From Sinorhizobium meliloti (GTDB lineage: Bacteria > Pseudomonadota > Alphaproteobacteria > Rhizobiales > Rhizobiaceae): DNA of 64,000 bases. Location of the stretch: NCBI RefSeq assembly GCF_035610345.1, contig NZ_CP141212.1:439976-503975 (forward strand). Reading direction: 5' to 3'. This document shows positions 28,382 through 38,505 of this stretch, piece after piece. A model generated the notes under the pieces. That model did no database searches, was not told the DNA's origin, and worked only from the letters and a program-made list of their open reading frames with translations. Numbering within the stretch: position 1 is the stretch's first letter; each line of letters starts with the position of its first letter. The position numbers and the translations under genes are program-made.

Positions 28382-29644
28382 TTGAGGAACGAGGGTATCG
28401 TGTTGGATGGCGCGAAGGTGTTCTGGCGCACCCTGCTGCCGAGGTTGAAGGCGGAACGCGGGCTTCTCGGCCTGTCCGTCGTGCTCGCCTTCCTTGCCGC
28501 ACTGGCGGGCATCCATCCGCTGGCCGTTCTGCCTTTCTGGATGGTGCTCGTCGCGGCCATCCTCAACCGGGGGGCACCGCCCGTCCAGGCAGCGCCGGCA
28601 AGCGTCGGCGCTGCCGTGGAAACCAAGGCCGACCCGCTAGCTCCCCTGCTCGACGCACTCGACATGCCGGTGCTCGTCGTGGCGGCCGACGAGACCGTCG
28701 TCTTCCAGAACGTTGCCGCAGAGAAGGCTTTCGGAACCATCCCCCAGGACAGCTATCTTTCCGCCCGCGTCCGTTCGCCCGGCATTCTCGACATGGTGCG
28801 CGAGACGATCGCGACAGGCAAAGTCAACCAGATCGAGCATGCGGAACGGCTACCTTCGGAGGCGGTCTACGTGGTTCGCGTCGCGCCCGCGGACATAGGT
28901 TCCGAAGGTTCCGGCCGGCGCATCTTCCTGCTGACGTATCGCGATATCTCGCAGGCCCGCCGTATCGACCGGATGCGCTCCGACTTCGTCGCCAATGCCA
29001 GCCATGAGCTGCGCACGCCGCTCGCATCGCTGCGCGGCTTCATCGAGACGCTGCAAGGCCCCGCCCGTGACGACCGGAAGGCCCAGGAGAAATTCTTCGG
29101 CATCATGCACGAGCAGGTCACGCGCATGAGCCGGCTCGTGGACGACCTCCTGTCGCTGTCGCGGCTCGAGTTGAAGTCGCACATCGCGCCGGACGATGCC
29201 GTCGATCTCGGGCCGCTGCTCGGACACGTGCGCGATAGCCTGGCGCCGCTTGCGGGCGAACTCGACGTGATGATCGCGCTGGAGGTTCCGCAGACGCCGG
29301 TTTTCGTCCAGGGGGATCGGGACGAACTGGTGGAGGTCTTCGAAAACCTTATAGAGAACGCCTGCAAATACGGGCAGGAAGGCAAGCAGGTCGATGTCCG
29401 GCTGACCGGCGGGAACGGTCATCAGGCGGAGGTGACGGTTACCGACCACGGCCCGGGAATACCTGCCGAGCATGTCCCGCGCATCACCGAGCGCTTCTAC
29501 CGGGTCAATGTCGAGGCGAGCCGGTCGAAGAAAGGCACCGGCCTGGGCCTCGCCATCGTCAAGCATATCCTCACGCGTCACCGCGCCCGCCTGCTCATCC
29601 ATTCGGAGGTGGGGAAGGGCACGGTCTTCAAGGTTCGCTTCTGA
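28382..29644 (+). CDS. phoR: Phosphate regulon sensor histidine kinase
   Basis: The 420-residue kinase has two close N-terminal membrane helices (about 25-65), a PAS domain (about 85-185), HisKA with the phospho-acceptor in [10 protein letters not shown] (His208), and an HATPase domain with [18 protein letters not shown] and GTGLGLAIV. It phosphorylates PhoB under phosphate limitation and senses PstSCAB through PhoU. The TTG start at 28382 has AGGAGG seven bases upstream; a GTG at 28400 is a weaker option. It leads into pstSCAB-phoU-phoB. Confidence 0.93.
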   Translation: MRNEGIVLDGAKVFWRTLLPRLKAERGLLGLSVVLAFLAALAGIHPLAVLPFWMVLVAAILNRGAPPVQAAPASVGAAVETKADPLAPLLDALDMPVLVVAADETVVFQNVAAEKAFGTIPQDSYLSARVRSPGILDMVRETIATGKVNQIEHAERLPSEAVYVVRVAPADIGSEGSGRRIFLLTYRDISQARRIDRMRSDFVANASHELRTPLASLRGFIETLQGPARDDRKAQEKFFGIMHEQVTRMSRLVDDLLSLSRLELKSHIAPDDAVDLGPLLGHVRDSLAPLAGELDVMIALEVPQTPVFVQGDRDELVEVFENLIENACKYGQEGKQVDVRLTGGNGHQAEVTVTDHGPGIPAEHVPRITERFYRVNVEASRSKKGTGLGLAIVKHILTRHRARLLIHSEVGKGTVFKVRF

Positions 29645-29705
29645 CACACCACGCCGCGCTGAAATATTCCTACGAGGAATCAGGAAGTATTTTCAGCATG
29701 TTAGC

Positions 29706-29745
29706 CTGTCATAAATGTTTCACCGAATTGACATAAAAGCTGTAG
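29706..29745 (+). promoter_or_regulatory. pho box: Tandem Pho boxes before pstS
   Basis: CTGTCATAAATGTTTCAC (29706-29723) and TTGACATAAAAGCTGTAG (29728-29745) are two 18-bp Pho-box-like elements whose starts are 22 bp apart, exactly two 11-bp PhoB periods. They lie about 93-132 bp upstream of pstS. Confidence 0.82.
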
Positions 29746-29837
29746 CCATCGGCGGCTAACTAGGGGCGGCCGATGAAACGGCGAAGAGAGCGCTGAACCC
29801 TGGCGCACCAACACAAGCCCATTCCGGGAGAACATTC

Positions 29838-30872
29838 ATGAAATCTCTTAAACTCACTGTAGCGGCGCTGGTTGCATCCGCCGCCTTCGCGGGCGTTGCT
29901 GCGGCTCGCGACCAGATCCAGGTCGCCGGCTCCTCGACCGTTCTTCCCTATGCCAAGATCGTTGCCGAGAATTTCGGCGAGACCTTCCCCGACTTCAAGA
30001 CCCCGGTGGTCGAGTCCGGCGGCTCCTCTGCCGGCCTCAAGGAATTCTGCAAGGGCGTGGGTGAAGACACGATCGATATCGCCAACTCTTCCCGCAAGAT
30101 CAAAGACAGCGAAGTCGAGGCCTGCAAGGCTGCCGGCGTGACCGAAATCCAGGAAGTGAAGATCGGCTATGACGGTATCGTCTTCGCCACCGACGCCGGC
30201 AATGCCGACCTCGCCCTGAAGCCGGAGCACATCTACAAGGCGCTCGCTGCCGAAGTCGTCGTCGACGGCAAGCTCGTCGCCAATCCCTACAAGAAGTGGT
30301 CGGAAGTCGACGCATCGCTGCCGGACGCCGAAATCGCCGCCTATATTCCGGGCGAAAAGCACGGCACGCGCGAAGTCTTCGAAGAGAAGATCCTTGCCGC
30401 CGGCTGCAAGGACACCGGCGCTCAGGACGTCATCAAGGCCGCCGTCAGCGACGAGAAGCAGCAGCACAGCAAGTGCATCGCGGTGCGCAAGGACGGCATG
30501 GCCGTCGATATCGACGGCGACTACACCGAGACGCTGGCACGTATCGACTCCAACAAGAACGGCATCGGCGTCTTCGGTCTCTCGTTCTACGAAAACAACG
30601 CCGACAAGCTGAAGGTCGCGACCGTCAACGGCGTCGTTCCCTCGACCGAGACGATCGCTTCCGGCGAGTATCCGGTTTCCCGCCCGCTGTTCTTCTATGT
30701 CAAGAAGGCTCACATCGGCGTGATCCCGGGCCTCAAGGAATATGTCGAATTCTTCGTCGACGATCAGATGATCGGCCCCGACAGCCCGCTTGCCGAATAC
30801 GGCCTCGTTGCCGCTCCGGACGCCGAGCGCGAGGAAATCCGCACGTCCTTCGAGGCAGGCAACCTGCTCTGA
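29838..30872 (+). CDS. pstS: Phosphate ABC transporter, periplasmic binding protein
   Basis: The 344-residue protein has a signal peptide (cleavage near AAAR, about residue 23) and the PstS phosphate site: VAGSSTVLPYAKI at the mature N-terminus, ESGGSSAGLKEFCKGVGEDTIDIANSSRKI, and the GTRE loop. GGGAGAA lies about seven bases before the ATG. Tandem Pho boxes upstream indicate PhoB control. A long hairpin after the stop probably boosts its mRNA over the rest of the operon. Confidence 0.95.
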   Translation: MKSLKLTVAALVASAAFAGVAAARDQIQVAGSSTVLPYAKIVAENFGETFPDFKTPVVESGGSSAGLKEFCKGVGEDTIDIANSSRKIKDSEVEACKAAGVTEIQEVKIGYDGIVFATDAGNADLALKPEHIYKALAAEVVVDGKLVANPYKKWSEVDASLPDAEIAAYIPGEKHGTREVFEEKILAAGCKDTGAQDVIKAAVSDEKQQHSKCIAVRKDGMAVDIDGDYTETLARIDSNKNGIGVFGLSFYENNADKLKVATVNGVVPSTETIASGEYPVSRPLFFYVKKAHIGVIPGLKEYVEFFVDDQMIGPDSPLAEYGLVAAPDAEREEIRTSFEAGNLL

Positions 30873-30880
30873 TCATGACA

Positions 30881-30908
30881 GGCTCCGGCGCTTCTCAGCG
30901 CCGGAGCC
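30881..30908 (+). terminator. Hairpin between pstS and pstC
   Basis: A perfect 11-bp stem (GGCTCCGGCGC / GCGCCGGAGCC) with a 6-base loop starts 8 bp after the pstS stop. It lacks a strong T run and most likely acts as a partial terminator or 3' stabiliser. Confidence 0.7.
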
Positions 30909-30962
30909 GCATTCTTCCGAATTTGTCGGGGCTTACGACAAGCCTGTCGCGGAGACGTGCCG

Positions 30963-32447
30963 ATGAGTACTTCGCTCCTTCTCCTGATCATCGCTTTGAT
31001 CGGTTTCATTGCGTTTCTTGCCGGCCGTGCGCGCTCGTTCGCCCGGTCCGGAGGCAAGCTCGCCAGCCTGCATTCGCTGCCCGGATATCACGGCAGCTAC
31101 GTCGCTATCTGGGCGATGCTGCCGGCTCTTCTTCTGCTTGCGGTATGGCTCGTCGCAGCTCCGATCTATGTCGATTACTCCGTTCGCTCGTCTCTTCCGG
31201 AACCGGTCCAGAACCAGGGGGCAGCCACCGTTCAGCTCGCGCTCGGTCAGGTCAAGTCCGTGGCCGCGGGCTTCGAACGCCTGAATGCGGGCGAGGTCGC
31301 TGCAATCGAGAACGGTTCGACCAACATGCGGGAAGCCCTGGCCGCCAAGGGCGTGGCGCTTGCCGGCGAGGGCGAGCCTTACATGATCCAGTCCGCCCAG
31401 CAGTTCAATGCGATGCGGCAATATAGCCGCTGGCTGATGAGCGCCGTCGTGCTGCTCGTCTCCGTTGCCGGCGGGCTCTACGCGATCCGCAATATCGACG
31501 TCCGTTTCCGTGCCCGCAATCGGGTGGAGCGCGTCATGCTCGGCTCGCTCATCTTCGCCTCTTCCATAGCCATTCTGACGACGGTCGGCATCGTCGCCTC
31601 GATGCTCTCGGAGGCGGGCCGCTTCTTCACCATGGTATCGCCCTTCGAGTTCTTCTTCGGCACGGTCTGGGATCCGCGCTTCGCTGCGGCCGGAAGCGGC
31701 GGCGCCTCCGGCCAGTTCGGCCTGCTGCCGCTCCTTGCCGGCACCCTGTATATCGCCTTCGTGGCGATGCTTTTCGCGGTGCCGATCGGGCTTTTCGCCG
31801 CCATCTACATGGCCGAGTATGCGAGCCCGCGGCTGCGTTCCACAGCCAAGCCACTTCTGGAGGTGCTCGCCGGCATCCCGACGATCGTCTACGGCTTCTT
31901 CGCGCTGGTCACCGTCGGGCCTTTCCTGCGCGACATCTCCGCGCAACTGAACGGTCTCGTCACCGGCAACTACCAGAACTTCATTCAGGCCCAGAGCGTC
32001 ATCACCGCCGGCATCGTCATGGGCATCATGCTCATCCCGTTCGTTTCGTCGTTGTCCGACGATATCATCACCCAGGTGCCGCGGGCGCTGCGTGACGGTT
32101 CTCTCGGCCTCGGTGCGACGCGCTCGGAAACGGTGAAGAAGGTGATCCTGCCTGCAGCACTTCCCGGCATCGTCGGGGCGTTGCTTTTGACGGCCTCGCG
32201 CGCGGTGGGCGAGACGATGATCGTCGTGCTCGCTGCCGGCGTCGCGGCGCGCATGCAATTGAACCCCCTCGAGCCGATGACCACGGTGACGGTCAAGATC
32301 GTGAATCAGCTGACGGGCGACCTCGAGTTCACCTCGCCGCAGACGCTGGTCGCCTTTGCGCTCGGCATCACGCTCTTCGTCATCACGCTCGGCCTCAACA
32401 TCTACGCGCTCTACATCGTGCGCAAATATCGGGAACAGTACGAATGA
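30963..32447 (+). CDS. pstC: Phosphate ABC transporter, permease PstC (full length)
   Basis: The 494-residue inner-membrane permease has an N-terminal extension with four helices and a large insert, then the standard permease core of six helices including the EAA-like loop IITQVPRALRDGSLGLGATRSETVKKVILPAALPG. The ATG at 30963 has GGAGA seven bases upstream. It overlaps pstA by four bases (ATGA). The frame is open throughout; S. meliloti strain 1021 is known to carry a pstC frameshift that partly derepresses its Pho regulon, and that lesion is not seen here. Confidence 0.93.
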   Translation: MSTSLLLLIIALIGFIAFLAGRARSFARSGGKLASLHSLPGYHGSYVAIWAMLPALLLLAVWLVAAPIYVDYSVRSSLPEPVQNQGAATVQLALGQVKSVAAGFERLNAGEVAAIENGSTNMREALAAKGVALAGEGEPYMIQSAQQFNAMRQYSRWLMSAVVLLVSVAGGLYAIRNIDVRFRARNRVERVMLGSLIFASSIAILTTVGIVASMLSEAGRFFTMVSPFEFFFGTVWDPRFAAAGSGGASGQFGLLPLLAGTLYIAFVAMLFAVPIGLFAAIYMAEYASPRLRSTAKPLLEVLAGIPTIVYGFFALVTVGPFLRDISAQLNGLVTGNYQNFIQAQSVITAGIVMGIMLIPFVSSLSDDIITQVPRALRDGSLGLGATRSETVKKVILPAALPGIVGALLLTASRAVGETMIVVLAAGVAARMQLNPLEPMTTVTVKIVNQLTGDLEFTSPQTLVAFALGITLFVITLGLNIYALYIVRKYREQYE

Positions 32448-33766
32448 CCGAATTTGCCTCCCCGACGGTAAGGGTCTCCACCCGACCTGCCGCAAGCCGA
32501 CGCGATATCGGCATCAAGCGCCGCTATGCCGCGGAGCGCCGCTTCCGCGCCTTCGGAATCAGCGCCATCGCCATCGGTCTGTTCTTCCTCGCGGTTCTCC
32601 TCTGGAGCGTCGTTTCGAAGGGCTATACCGCCTTCCAGCAGACGACGATCACGTTGCCGATCGAGTTTTCCGAGAAGGTGATCGATCCGAAGAACGAACG
32701 GGCGACCGATCCGAAGCGGCTCTATACCGCCAACTATCCGCTGCTCGTGCGGGAGGCTCTGGTCAAGCAGCTCGGCCTCGATCCGTCGAAGCGGCCGCTG
32801 GTGAAGCAGGCAACCGATATGGTCTCCGCCAGCGCCCGGACGCAACTGCGTGACATCGTCGTCGCCGATCCGTCGGTGATCGGCAGGACGGTTCCCGTCA
32901 CGCTGCTTGCCGAGGCGAACATCGACTCCGCCTTCAAGGGCCAGATCGACCTGTCGGTCGACGAAGCCAAACGCAAGGTGAAGGATGAGCAGGTCGCATG
33001 GATGAACCAGCTTGCCGAGGCCGGCGTGCTCAAGAAGAGCTTCAACACCGGCATCTTCACCTTCGGCGCATCGAGCCGGCCTGAAGCGGCGGGTGTCGGC
33101 GTCGCCCTTCTCGGCTCGCTCTACATGATGCTTATCGTGCTCGTGCTGTCGCTGCCGATCGGCGTCGCCGCCTCCATCTATCTCGAGGAGTTCGCGCCGA
33201 AAAACCGGCTGACGGACCTGATCGAGGTGAACATCAACAACCTGGCGGCCGTACCTTCCATCGTCTACGGCCTCCTCGGGCTTGCCGTCTTCATCAACTT
33301 CGCGGGCATGCCGCGCTCGGCAGCACTCGTCGGCGCCTTCGTGCTGACGCTGATGACGCTACCGACGATCATCATCGCGACCCGGGCGGCCCTGAAGGCA
33401 GTGCCGCCGTCGATCCGCTCCGCAGCACTCGGCCTCGGCGCATCGAAGATGCAGACCATCTTCCATCACGTGCTGCCGCTTGCCATGCCCGGCATCCTGA
33501 CCGGCACGATCATCGGCCTCGCCCATGCGCTGGGCGAAACGGCGCCGCTGCTTCTGATCGGCATGGTCGCCTTCGTGGTCGACTTTCCGGGGTCGCCGCT
33601 GGAGCCATCCACGGCGCTGCCGGTGCAGATCTACATGTGGGCGAACGAGGCAGAACGTGCCTTCGTCGAGCGTACGTCCGGAGCGATCATCATTCTCCTG
33701 ATCTTTCTCATCTTCATGAATCTCGGCGCAATTCTCTTGCGGCGTCGCTTTGAGCGTCGCTGGTAG
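32444..33766 (+). CDS. pstA: Phosphate ABC transporter, permease PstA
   Basis: The 440-residue protein has an N-terminal cytoplasmic region, one helix (about 40-60), a periplasmic insert of about 150 residues and a six-helix permease core with the EAA loop APPSI-type segment ([31 protein letters not shown]). It pairs with PstC as the phosphate channel. It is longer than the E. coli protein (296 residues) owing to the N-terminal insert, usual for alphaproteobacteria. Confidence 0.93.
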   Translation: MTEFASPTVRVSTRPAASRRDIGIKRRYAAERRFRAFGISAIAIGLFFLAVLLWSVVSKGYTAFQQTTITLPIEFSEKVIDPKNERATDPKRLYTANYPLLVREALVKQLGLDPSKRPLVKQATDMVSASARTQLRDIVVADPSVIGRTVPVTLLAEANIDSAFKGQIDLSVDEAKRKVKDEQVAWMNQLAEAGVLKKSFNTGIFTFGASSRPEAAGVGVALLGSLYMMLIVLVLSLPIGVAASIYLEEFAPKNRLTDLIEVNINNLAAVPSIVYGLLGLAVFINFAGMPRSAALVGAFVLTLMTLPTIIIATRAALKAVPPSIRSAALGLGASKMQTIFHHVLPLAMPGILTGTIIGLAHALGETAPLLLIGMVAFVVDFPGSPLEPSTALPVQIYMWANEAERAFVERTSGAIIILLIFLIFMNLGAILLRRRFERRW

Positions 33767-33779
33767 TGGGGTAAGGACT

Positions 33780-34595
33780 ATGAACATCATGTCGGAAGCT
33801 GCAGTCGAAAAGGCTCTTGAGCAGAAAATGAATACGGTGCCTTACAAGATGATCGGCAACGATGTGTCGGTCTATTACGGCGAAAAGCGTGCGCTCTTCG
33901 ACGTCAACCTCAATATCCGCGAGAACACGGTCACGGCGCTGATCGGTCCGTCCGGTTGCGGAAAATCGACGTTTCTGCGCACTTTGAACCGCATGAACGA
34001 CACGATCGAGAACTGCCGCGTAACGGGCAAGATCACGCTCGACGAGGACGATATCTACGATCCGTCGATCGACGTGGTGGAATTGCGTGCCCGCGTGGGC
34101 ATGGTGTTCCAGAAACCCAATCCGTTCCCGAAGTCGATCTACGACAATGTCTCCTACGGCCCGCGCATCCATGGCCTGGCACGCACCAAGACCGAGCTCG
34201 ACGAGGTCGTGGAAACGAGCCTGCAGAAGGCCGGGCTCTGGAACGAGGTGAAGGATCGGCTGCAGGAGCCGGGCACCGGACTTTCCGGCGGCCAGCAGCA
34301 GCGCCTCTGCATCGCCCGCGCCGTTGCCGTCAGCCCGGAGGTCATTCTGATGGACGAGCCCTGCTCGGCGCTTGATCCCATCGCCACCGCGAAAGTCGAG
34401 GAACTCATCCACGAATTGCGGGCGAATTTCACGATCGTGATCGTCACCCACTCGATGCAGCAGGCGGCGCGCGTGTCGCAGCGCACGGCCATGTTCCATC
34501 TCGGCAATCTCGTCGAGGAGAACGATACCGACAAAATGTTCACCAACCCGGACGATCAGCGCACCCAGGACTACATCATGGGCCGCTTCGGCTGA
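33780..34595 (+). CDS. pstB: Phosphate ABC transporter, ATP-binding protein
   Basis: The 271-residue ATPase has Walker [10 protein letters not shown] near residue 54, the signature [14 protein letters not shown] near 165, Walker [14 protein letters not shown], and the switch histidine in [13 protein letters not shown]. It energises PstCA phosphate import and takes part in signalling to PhoR. AAGGA lies very close to the ATG at 33780; the ATG at 33789 is an alternative. It starts 13 bp after pstA. Confidence 0.95.
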   Translation: MNIMSEAAVEKALEQKMNTVPYKMIGNDVSVYYGEKRALFDVNLNIRENTVTALIGPSGCGKSTFLRTLNRMNDTIENCRVTGKITLDEDDIYDPSIDVVELRARVGMVFQKPNPFPKSIYDNVSYGPRIHGLARTKTELDEVVETSLQKAGLWNEVKDRLQEPGTGLSGGQQQRLCIARAVAVSPEVILMDEPCSALDPIATAKVEELIHELRANFTIVIVTHSMQQAARVSQRTAMFHLGNLVEENDTDKMFTNPDDQRTQDYIMGRFG

Positions 34596-34683
34596 TGGCC
34601 GGAGAGGGGCGGAGTTTTTCCGTCTCTCCCGGTAAAACCGAACGAGGCCCATTCAGAACAGCGCGTCCCCCGAGGAAACGAAT

Positions 34684-35397
34684 ATGTCTCACGCACACAT
34701 CATGTCCGCCTTCGACGAAGAGTTGAAGTATCTCACGCGCCGCATCTCCGAGATGGGCGGTCTCGCCGAGCAGATGGTCGCGGACTCCGTCCGTGCGCTC
34801 GTCAATTCCGATCTCGCCCTGGCCCAGAAGGTGATCTCCGACGACACCATTCTGGACGACGCGGAACGGCAGATCGGCGAAAAGGCGATCGTCACCATTG
34901 CCAAACGCCAGCCCATGGCCTCGGATCTTCGGGAGATCATGGGTTCGATCCGCATCGCCGCGGACCTGGAGCGCGTGGGCGACCTCGGCAAGAACACCGC
35001 AAAGCGGGTGATTGCCGTTGCCGGTTCAGGCATACCGCGCAAGCTTGCGCGCGGCCTCGAACACCTGGCCGAGCTCGCGCTCGTTCAGTTGAAGGAAGTC
35101 CTGGACGTCTACGCGTCCCGTTCGCCGGAAAAGGCGAACAGCATACGCGAACGCGATGAAGAGATCGATGCGATCTACACGTCTCTGTTCCGGGAACTGC
35201 TGACCTATATGATGGAAGATCCGCGCAACATCACGCCGTGCACGCATCTTCTTTTCTGCGCCAAGAACATCGAGCGTATCGGCGATCACGCGACCAATAT
35301 CGCCGAAACGATCTACTATATGGCGACAGGCGCCCAGCCGCAGGGCGAACGGCCGAAGGACGACATGACGTCGACATTGGGTTCCGTGACGGACTGA
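34684..35397 (+). CDS. phoU: Phosphate transport regulator PhoU
   Basis: The 237-residue protein has the two three-helix PhoU repeats with metal-binding motifs ERVGDLGKNTAKR near residue 98 and ERIGDHATNIAETIYYMATG near 198. PhoU damps PhoR kinase activity and limits phosphate uptake when phosphate is plentiful. It lies between pstB and phoB. CGAGGAAACGAAT precedes the ATG as a ribosome site. Confidence 0.95.
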   Translation: MSHAHIMSAFDEELKYLTRRISEMGGLAEQMVADSVRALVNSDLALAQKVISDDTILDDAERQIGEKAIVTIAKRQPMASDLREIMGSIRIAADLERVGDLGKNTAKRVIAVAGSGIPRKLARGLEHLAELALVQLKEVLDVYASRSPEKANSIRERDEEIDAIYTSLFRELLTYMMEDPRNITPCTHLLFCAKNIERIGDHATNIAETIYYMATGAQPQGERPKDDMTSTLGSVTD

Positions 35398-35507
35398 GAT
35401 CGCCCGGCATCCGGTGCCTATGCAGAATTGTTCCGGCCGCCTCGGCGCGGCCTACCACCGTGCGCGGCGGCATGACGGCTGTCGTGCGTAGGAAGGAGTC
35501 CTACTGA

Positions 35508-36191
35508 ATGTTGCCGAAGATTGCCGTAGTCGAAGACGAGGAAGCCCTGAGCGTTCTCCTGCGCTACAATCTCGAGGCGGAAGGCTTCGAGGTCGATACG
35601 ATCCTTCGCGGCGACGAGGCGGAGATCCGCCTGCAGGAGCGCCTGCCCGACCTTCTCATCCTCGATTGGATGCTGCCCGGGGTTTCCGGTATCGAGCTCT
35701 GCCGCAGGCTGCGCCAGCGGCCGGAAACGGAGCGTCTGCCGATCATCATGCTGACCGCGCGCGGCGAGGAAAGCGAGCGCGTGCGGGGCCTTGCCACCGG
35801 CGCCGACGATTACGTCGTCAAGCCCTTCTCGACGCCGGAACTGATGGCGAGGGTCAAGGCGATGCTCAGGCGCGCCAAGCCCGAGGTTCTGTCGACGCTC
35901 CTGCGCTGCGGCGATATCGAGCTCGACCGGGAGACGCACCGCGTCCACCGACGCAGTCGCGAAGTGCGCCTTGGCCCGACGGAGTTCCGGCTGCTGGAAT
36001 TTCTAATGTCCTCACCGGGGCGCGTCTTCTCCCGTTCACAGCTCCTGGACGGCGTCTGGGGACACGACATCTATGTCGACGAACGGACCGTGGACGTTCA
36101 TGTCGGGCGGCTGCGCAAGGCACTGAACTTTTCCAACATGCCGGACGTCATCCGGACGGTGCGCGGCGCTGGCTATTCGCTGGAGAGCTGA
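35508..36191 (+). CDS. phoB: Phosphate regulon response regulator
   Basis: The 227-residue OmpR-family regulator has a receiver domain with the phospho-acceptor Asp53 (LLILDWMLPG), the acidic pair near residue 10 (VEDEE) and Lys near 104 (VVKPFSTPEL), then a winged-helix DNA-binding domain (about 130-225, GPTEFRLLEFLMSSPGRVFSR). It binds Pho boxes such as those before pstS. The 110-bp gap after phoU could carry its own promoter. It converges on gcrA across a terminator. Confidence 0.95.
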   Translation: MLPKIAVVEDEEALSVLLRYNLEAEGFEVDTILRGDEAEIRLQERLPDLLILDWMLPGVSGIELCRRLRQRPETERLPIIMLTARGEESERVRGLATGADDYVVKPFSTPELMARVKAMLRRAKPEVLSTLLRCGDIELDRETHRVHRRSREVRLGPTEFRLLEFLMSSPGRVFSRSQLLDGVWGHDIYVDERTVDVHVGRLRKALNFSNMPDVIRTVRGAGYSLES

Positions 36192-36234
36192 GGCTGAAGG
36201 TCGCTGCCGCCGTGCCGGCTTGCAGCACGGCAAA

Positions 36235-36263
36235 GAAAAAGGGGCCTTTCCGGCCCCGATTTT
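36235..36263. terminator. Bidirectional terminator between phoB and gcrA
   Basis: A GGGGCC / GGCCCC stem with a TTTCC loop is flanked by AAAAA on one side and ATTTTC on the other, so it can terminate transcription from both convergent genes. Confidence 0.8.
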
Positions 36264-36297
36264 CGTCATGCATCCAGAGCGGGATGAGCAAGGCGCC

Positions 36298-36819
36298 TCA
36301 GCGCATGCGCCGGCGCTCGGCAGAGGGCTGGTAGGCCAGCCGGGCATGGAAGGTGCAATAGGGAGAGGCTTCCGGGGAGTCGTTGCCGCAGAAGTGGAAC
36401 TCTTCCTTGAGCGGGTCGCCGATCGGCCACTTGCAGGTGCGTTCGGTAAGCTCCGTGAGCTCCAGCCGCCGCGACATCGGCAGGACGATGTTCCTGTCGA
36501 TCTGCAGCTCCTGGTCCATTTCCAGGTCGACTGCGAGCTCTTCCTTGAGCGCGGTCGCACCGGCCGTGCGGGTCACGGTGCGGGTTACGGAACGCGCAGC
36601 ATAGTTCGGTGCGCGCGGGGCAGAAGTCGCCCGTTTGGGCCGGGCTGCAGCGGTCGTGCTTCCGCCGGCCTTGGCGCGCCCGGGCAGGCTCAGCCGATGA
36701 ACCTTTCCGATGACCGCGTTGCGGCTGACGCCGCCCAACTGCGCCGCGATCTGGCTGGCGCTCAGGCCCTCCGACCACAGCTTCTTCAGTTTCTCGACCC
36801 GCTCGTCAGTCCAGTTCAT
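36298..36819 (-). CDS. gcrA: GcrA cell-cycle regulator
   Basis: The 173-residue protein opens with the GcrA signature (MNWTDERVEKLKKLW, then GLSASQIAAQLGGVSRNAVIGKVHRLSLPGR), a DNA-binding helix-turn-helix. A basic linker follows, then the C-terminal sigma70-contact domain with CKWPIGDP, FHFCG and SPYCTFHARLAY. GcrA works with sigma70 at promoters carrying N6-methylated GANTC sites made by CcrM. A dense group of GANTC sites lies directly upstream (36854-37084), suggesting self-control. The start at 36819 was chosen because it begins the signature. Confidence 0.95.
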   Translation of the reverse strand: MNWTDERVEKLKKLWSEGLSASQIAAQLGGVSRNAVIGKVHRLSLPGRAKAGGSTTAAARPKRATSAPRAPNYAARSVTRTVTRTAGATALKEELAVDLEMDQELQIDRNIVLPMSRRLELTELTERTCKWPIGDPLKEEFHFCGNDSPEASPYCTFHARLAYQPSAERRRMR

Positions 36820-36853
36820 CTCTGCACTCCCCGTTCTCGGCGTTGGGATGGCG

Positions 36854-37084
36854 GAATCCGTCACCGCTCTCCGGGAAAAACCCGAAGATTCAACGCGATA
36901 ATACTTTTGGTGACTAGGTCCGCCGCATGCGTCTAGTAATTGAATGTTAACCTACCGGCAGGGTGACTCCGTGGCAAGAGTCGCCGGAATCGCGCCGAAT
37001 CGATTTCGCGGTTTTCCCCAACTTGCTGTCGGAGCGTTGCATTTTTGCAAGTCCCAGAGTGCGATTTTTTCGCGCTTCGGAATC
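36854..37084. promoter_or_regulatory. Cluster of seven GANTC (CcrM) sites between gcrA and argD
   Basis: GANTC pentamers begin at 36854, 36887, 36965, 36978, 36987, 36997 and 37080. Four fall within 37 bp (36965-37001). About one is expected in 231 bp at this base composition. The cluster lies in the divergent promoter region of a gene whose product reads methylated GANTC. Confidence 0.8.
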
Positions 37085-37118
37085 GGCATCCGCAAAGCGC
37101 CTGCAAACCTTGGTTTTG

Positions 37119-37180
37119 TTGACATTGCGGTGCGAAATGGGAATAGTGCCTGTCGCCGCCGCAAGGCGGCATTTTTGATT
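37119..37180 (+). promoter_or_regulatory. Probable argD promoter and leader hairpin
   Basis: TTGACA at 37119-37124 and AATAGT at 37142-37147 are 17 bp apart and could be the -35 and -10. A GCCGCC-GCAA-GGCGGC hairpin (37155-37170) followed by ATTTTTGATTTTT lies just downstream, as in an intrinsic terminator or attenuator, 52-62 bp before the argD ATG. Confidence 0.5.
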
Positions 37181-37231
37181 TTTATCGGGCCGAATGGTCC
37201 GTGCCGCCGCCGGAATGAAGGAGAGCTCGAC

Positions 37232-38431
37232 ATGGCCGCAACCACGCCGCTTTACGACACCTATCTGCGCGCGCCGTTGCGTTTCGAGCGAGGTGAAGGC
37301 GTTTGGCTGATCGCCGAAGACGGCACGCGCTATCTCGATTTCGCTGCCGGTGTCGCGGTGAACTCGCTCGGCCATGCCCATCCTCATCTCGTCGAGGCGC
37401 TGAAGGCGCAGGCCGACAAGGTCTGGCATCTGTCCAATCTCTACGAGATTTCGGGGCAGGAAAGCCTTGCCCGGAGGCTGACCCAGGTGACCTTCGCCGA
37501 TCGGGTGTTCTTCACCAATTCCGGTGCGGAAGCGCTCGAATGTGCGATCAAGACGGCGCGGCGCTATCACTTCGCCAAGGGGCACGTCGAGAAGTTCCAC
37601 GTCATCACCTTCGAAGGTGCTTTCCACGGCCGCACGCTCGCAACGATCGCCGCCGGCGGACAGCAGAAATACATCGAGGGCTTCGGGCCGAAGGCGCCGG
37701 GCTTCTATCAGGTCCCCTTCGGCGATATCGCAGCGGTCAAGAACGCGATCAATGAAGAAACCGCGGCGATCCTCGTCGAGCCGATCCAGGGCGAGGGCGG
37801 CATTCGGTCGGCATCGAAGGAATTCATGCAGGGGCTGCGCGAACTTTGCGACGAGTTCGGCCTGCTTCTGATCCTCGACGAGGTCCAGTCCGGTGTCGGC
37901 CGGACCGGCAAGCTCTTCGCCCATGAATGGGCTGGCATCAAACCGGATATCATGGCCGTAGCCAAGGGCATCGGCGGCGGCTTCCCGCTCGGCGCTTGCC
38001 TTGCGACGGAAGCGGCGGCCGCCGGCATGGTGGCGGGCACGCACGGGTCGACCTATGGCGGCAACCCGCTCGCAATGGCGGTCGGAAATGCCGTGCTCGA
38101 CGTCGTTCTCGCCGAAGGCTTCCTCGATCAGGTGCGCGAGGTTGCTCTCGTCTTCCGTCAGGGGCTCGCTTCGCTGAAGGATCGTTTTCCGGACGTGATC
38201 GAGGAAATCCGCGGCGACGGGCTGATGCTCGGCATCAAGGCCAAGGTGCCCTCCGCGGACCTTTTGAAGGCGATCCGCGCCGAGAAGCTGCTCGTCGTCC
38301 CGGCCGGCGAAAACGTGCTGCGCCTCTTGCCGCCGCTGATCACCACCGCGGCCGAGGCGCGCGAAGGACTGGCACGGCTCGAACGCGCCGCGGAGGCGGT
38401 GAGTGGCAAGAGCGGCAACGCCGCGGCTTGA
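37232..38431 (+). CDS. argD: Acetylornithine aminotransferase
   Basis: The 399-residue class III PLP aminotransferase has the phosphate-binding [17 protein letters not shown] region, the aspartate in [19 protein letters not shown] and the Schiff-base lysine in [15 protein letters not shown]. It makes N-acetylornithine from the semialdehyde in arginine synthesis. AAGGAG precedes the ATG by seven bases. argF follows 74 bp downstream. Confidence 0.93.
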   Translation: MAATTPLYDTYLRAPLRFERGEGVWLIAEDGTRYLDFAAGVAVNSLGHAHPHLVEALKAQADKVWHLSNLYEISGQESLARRLTQVTFADRVFFTNSGAEALECAIKTARRYHFAKGHVEKFHVITFEGAFHGRTLATIAAGGQQKYIEGFGPKAPGFYQVPFGDIAAVKNAINEETAAILVEPIQGEGGIRSASKEFMQGLRELCDEFGLLLILDEVQSGVGRTGKLFAHEWAGIKPDIMAVAKGIGGGFPLGACLATEAAAAGMVAGTHGSTYGGNPLAMAVGNAVLDVVLAEGFLDQVREVALVFRQGLASLKDRFPDVIEEIRGDGLMLGIKAKVPSADLLKAIRAEKLLVVPAGENVLRLLPPLITTAAEAREGLARLERAAEAVSGKSGNAAA

Positions 38432-38505
38432 ATGCCCCGACGTTTCGGATCGATCCGGCCCGGGCGGGGCCGACAAACGGATTCTACGACAGGAAACAAG
38501 GCAGT

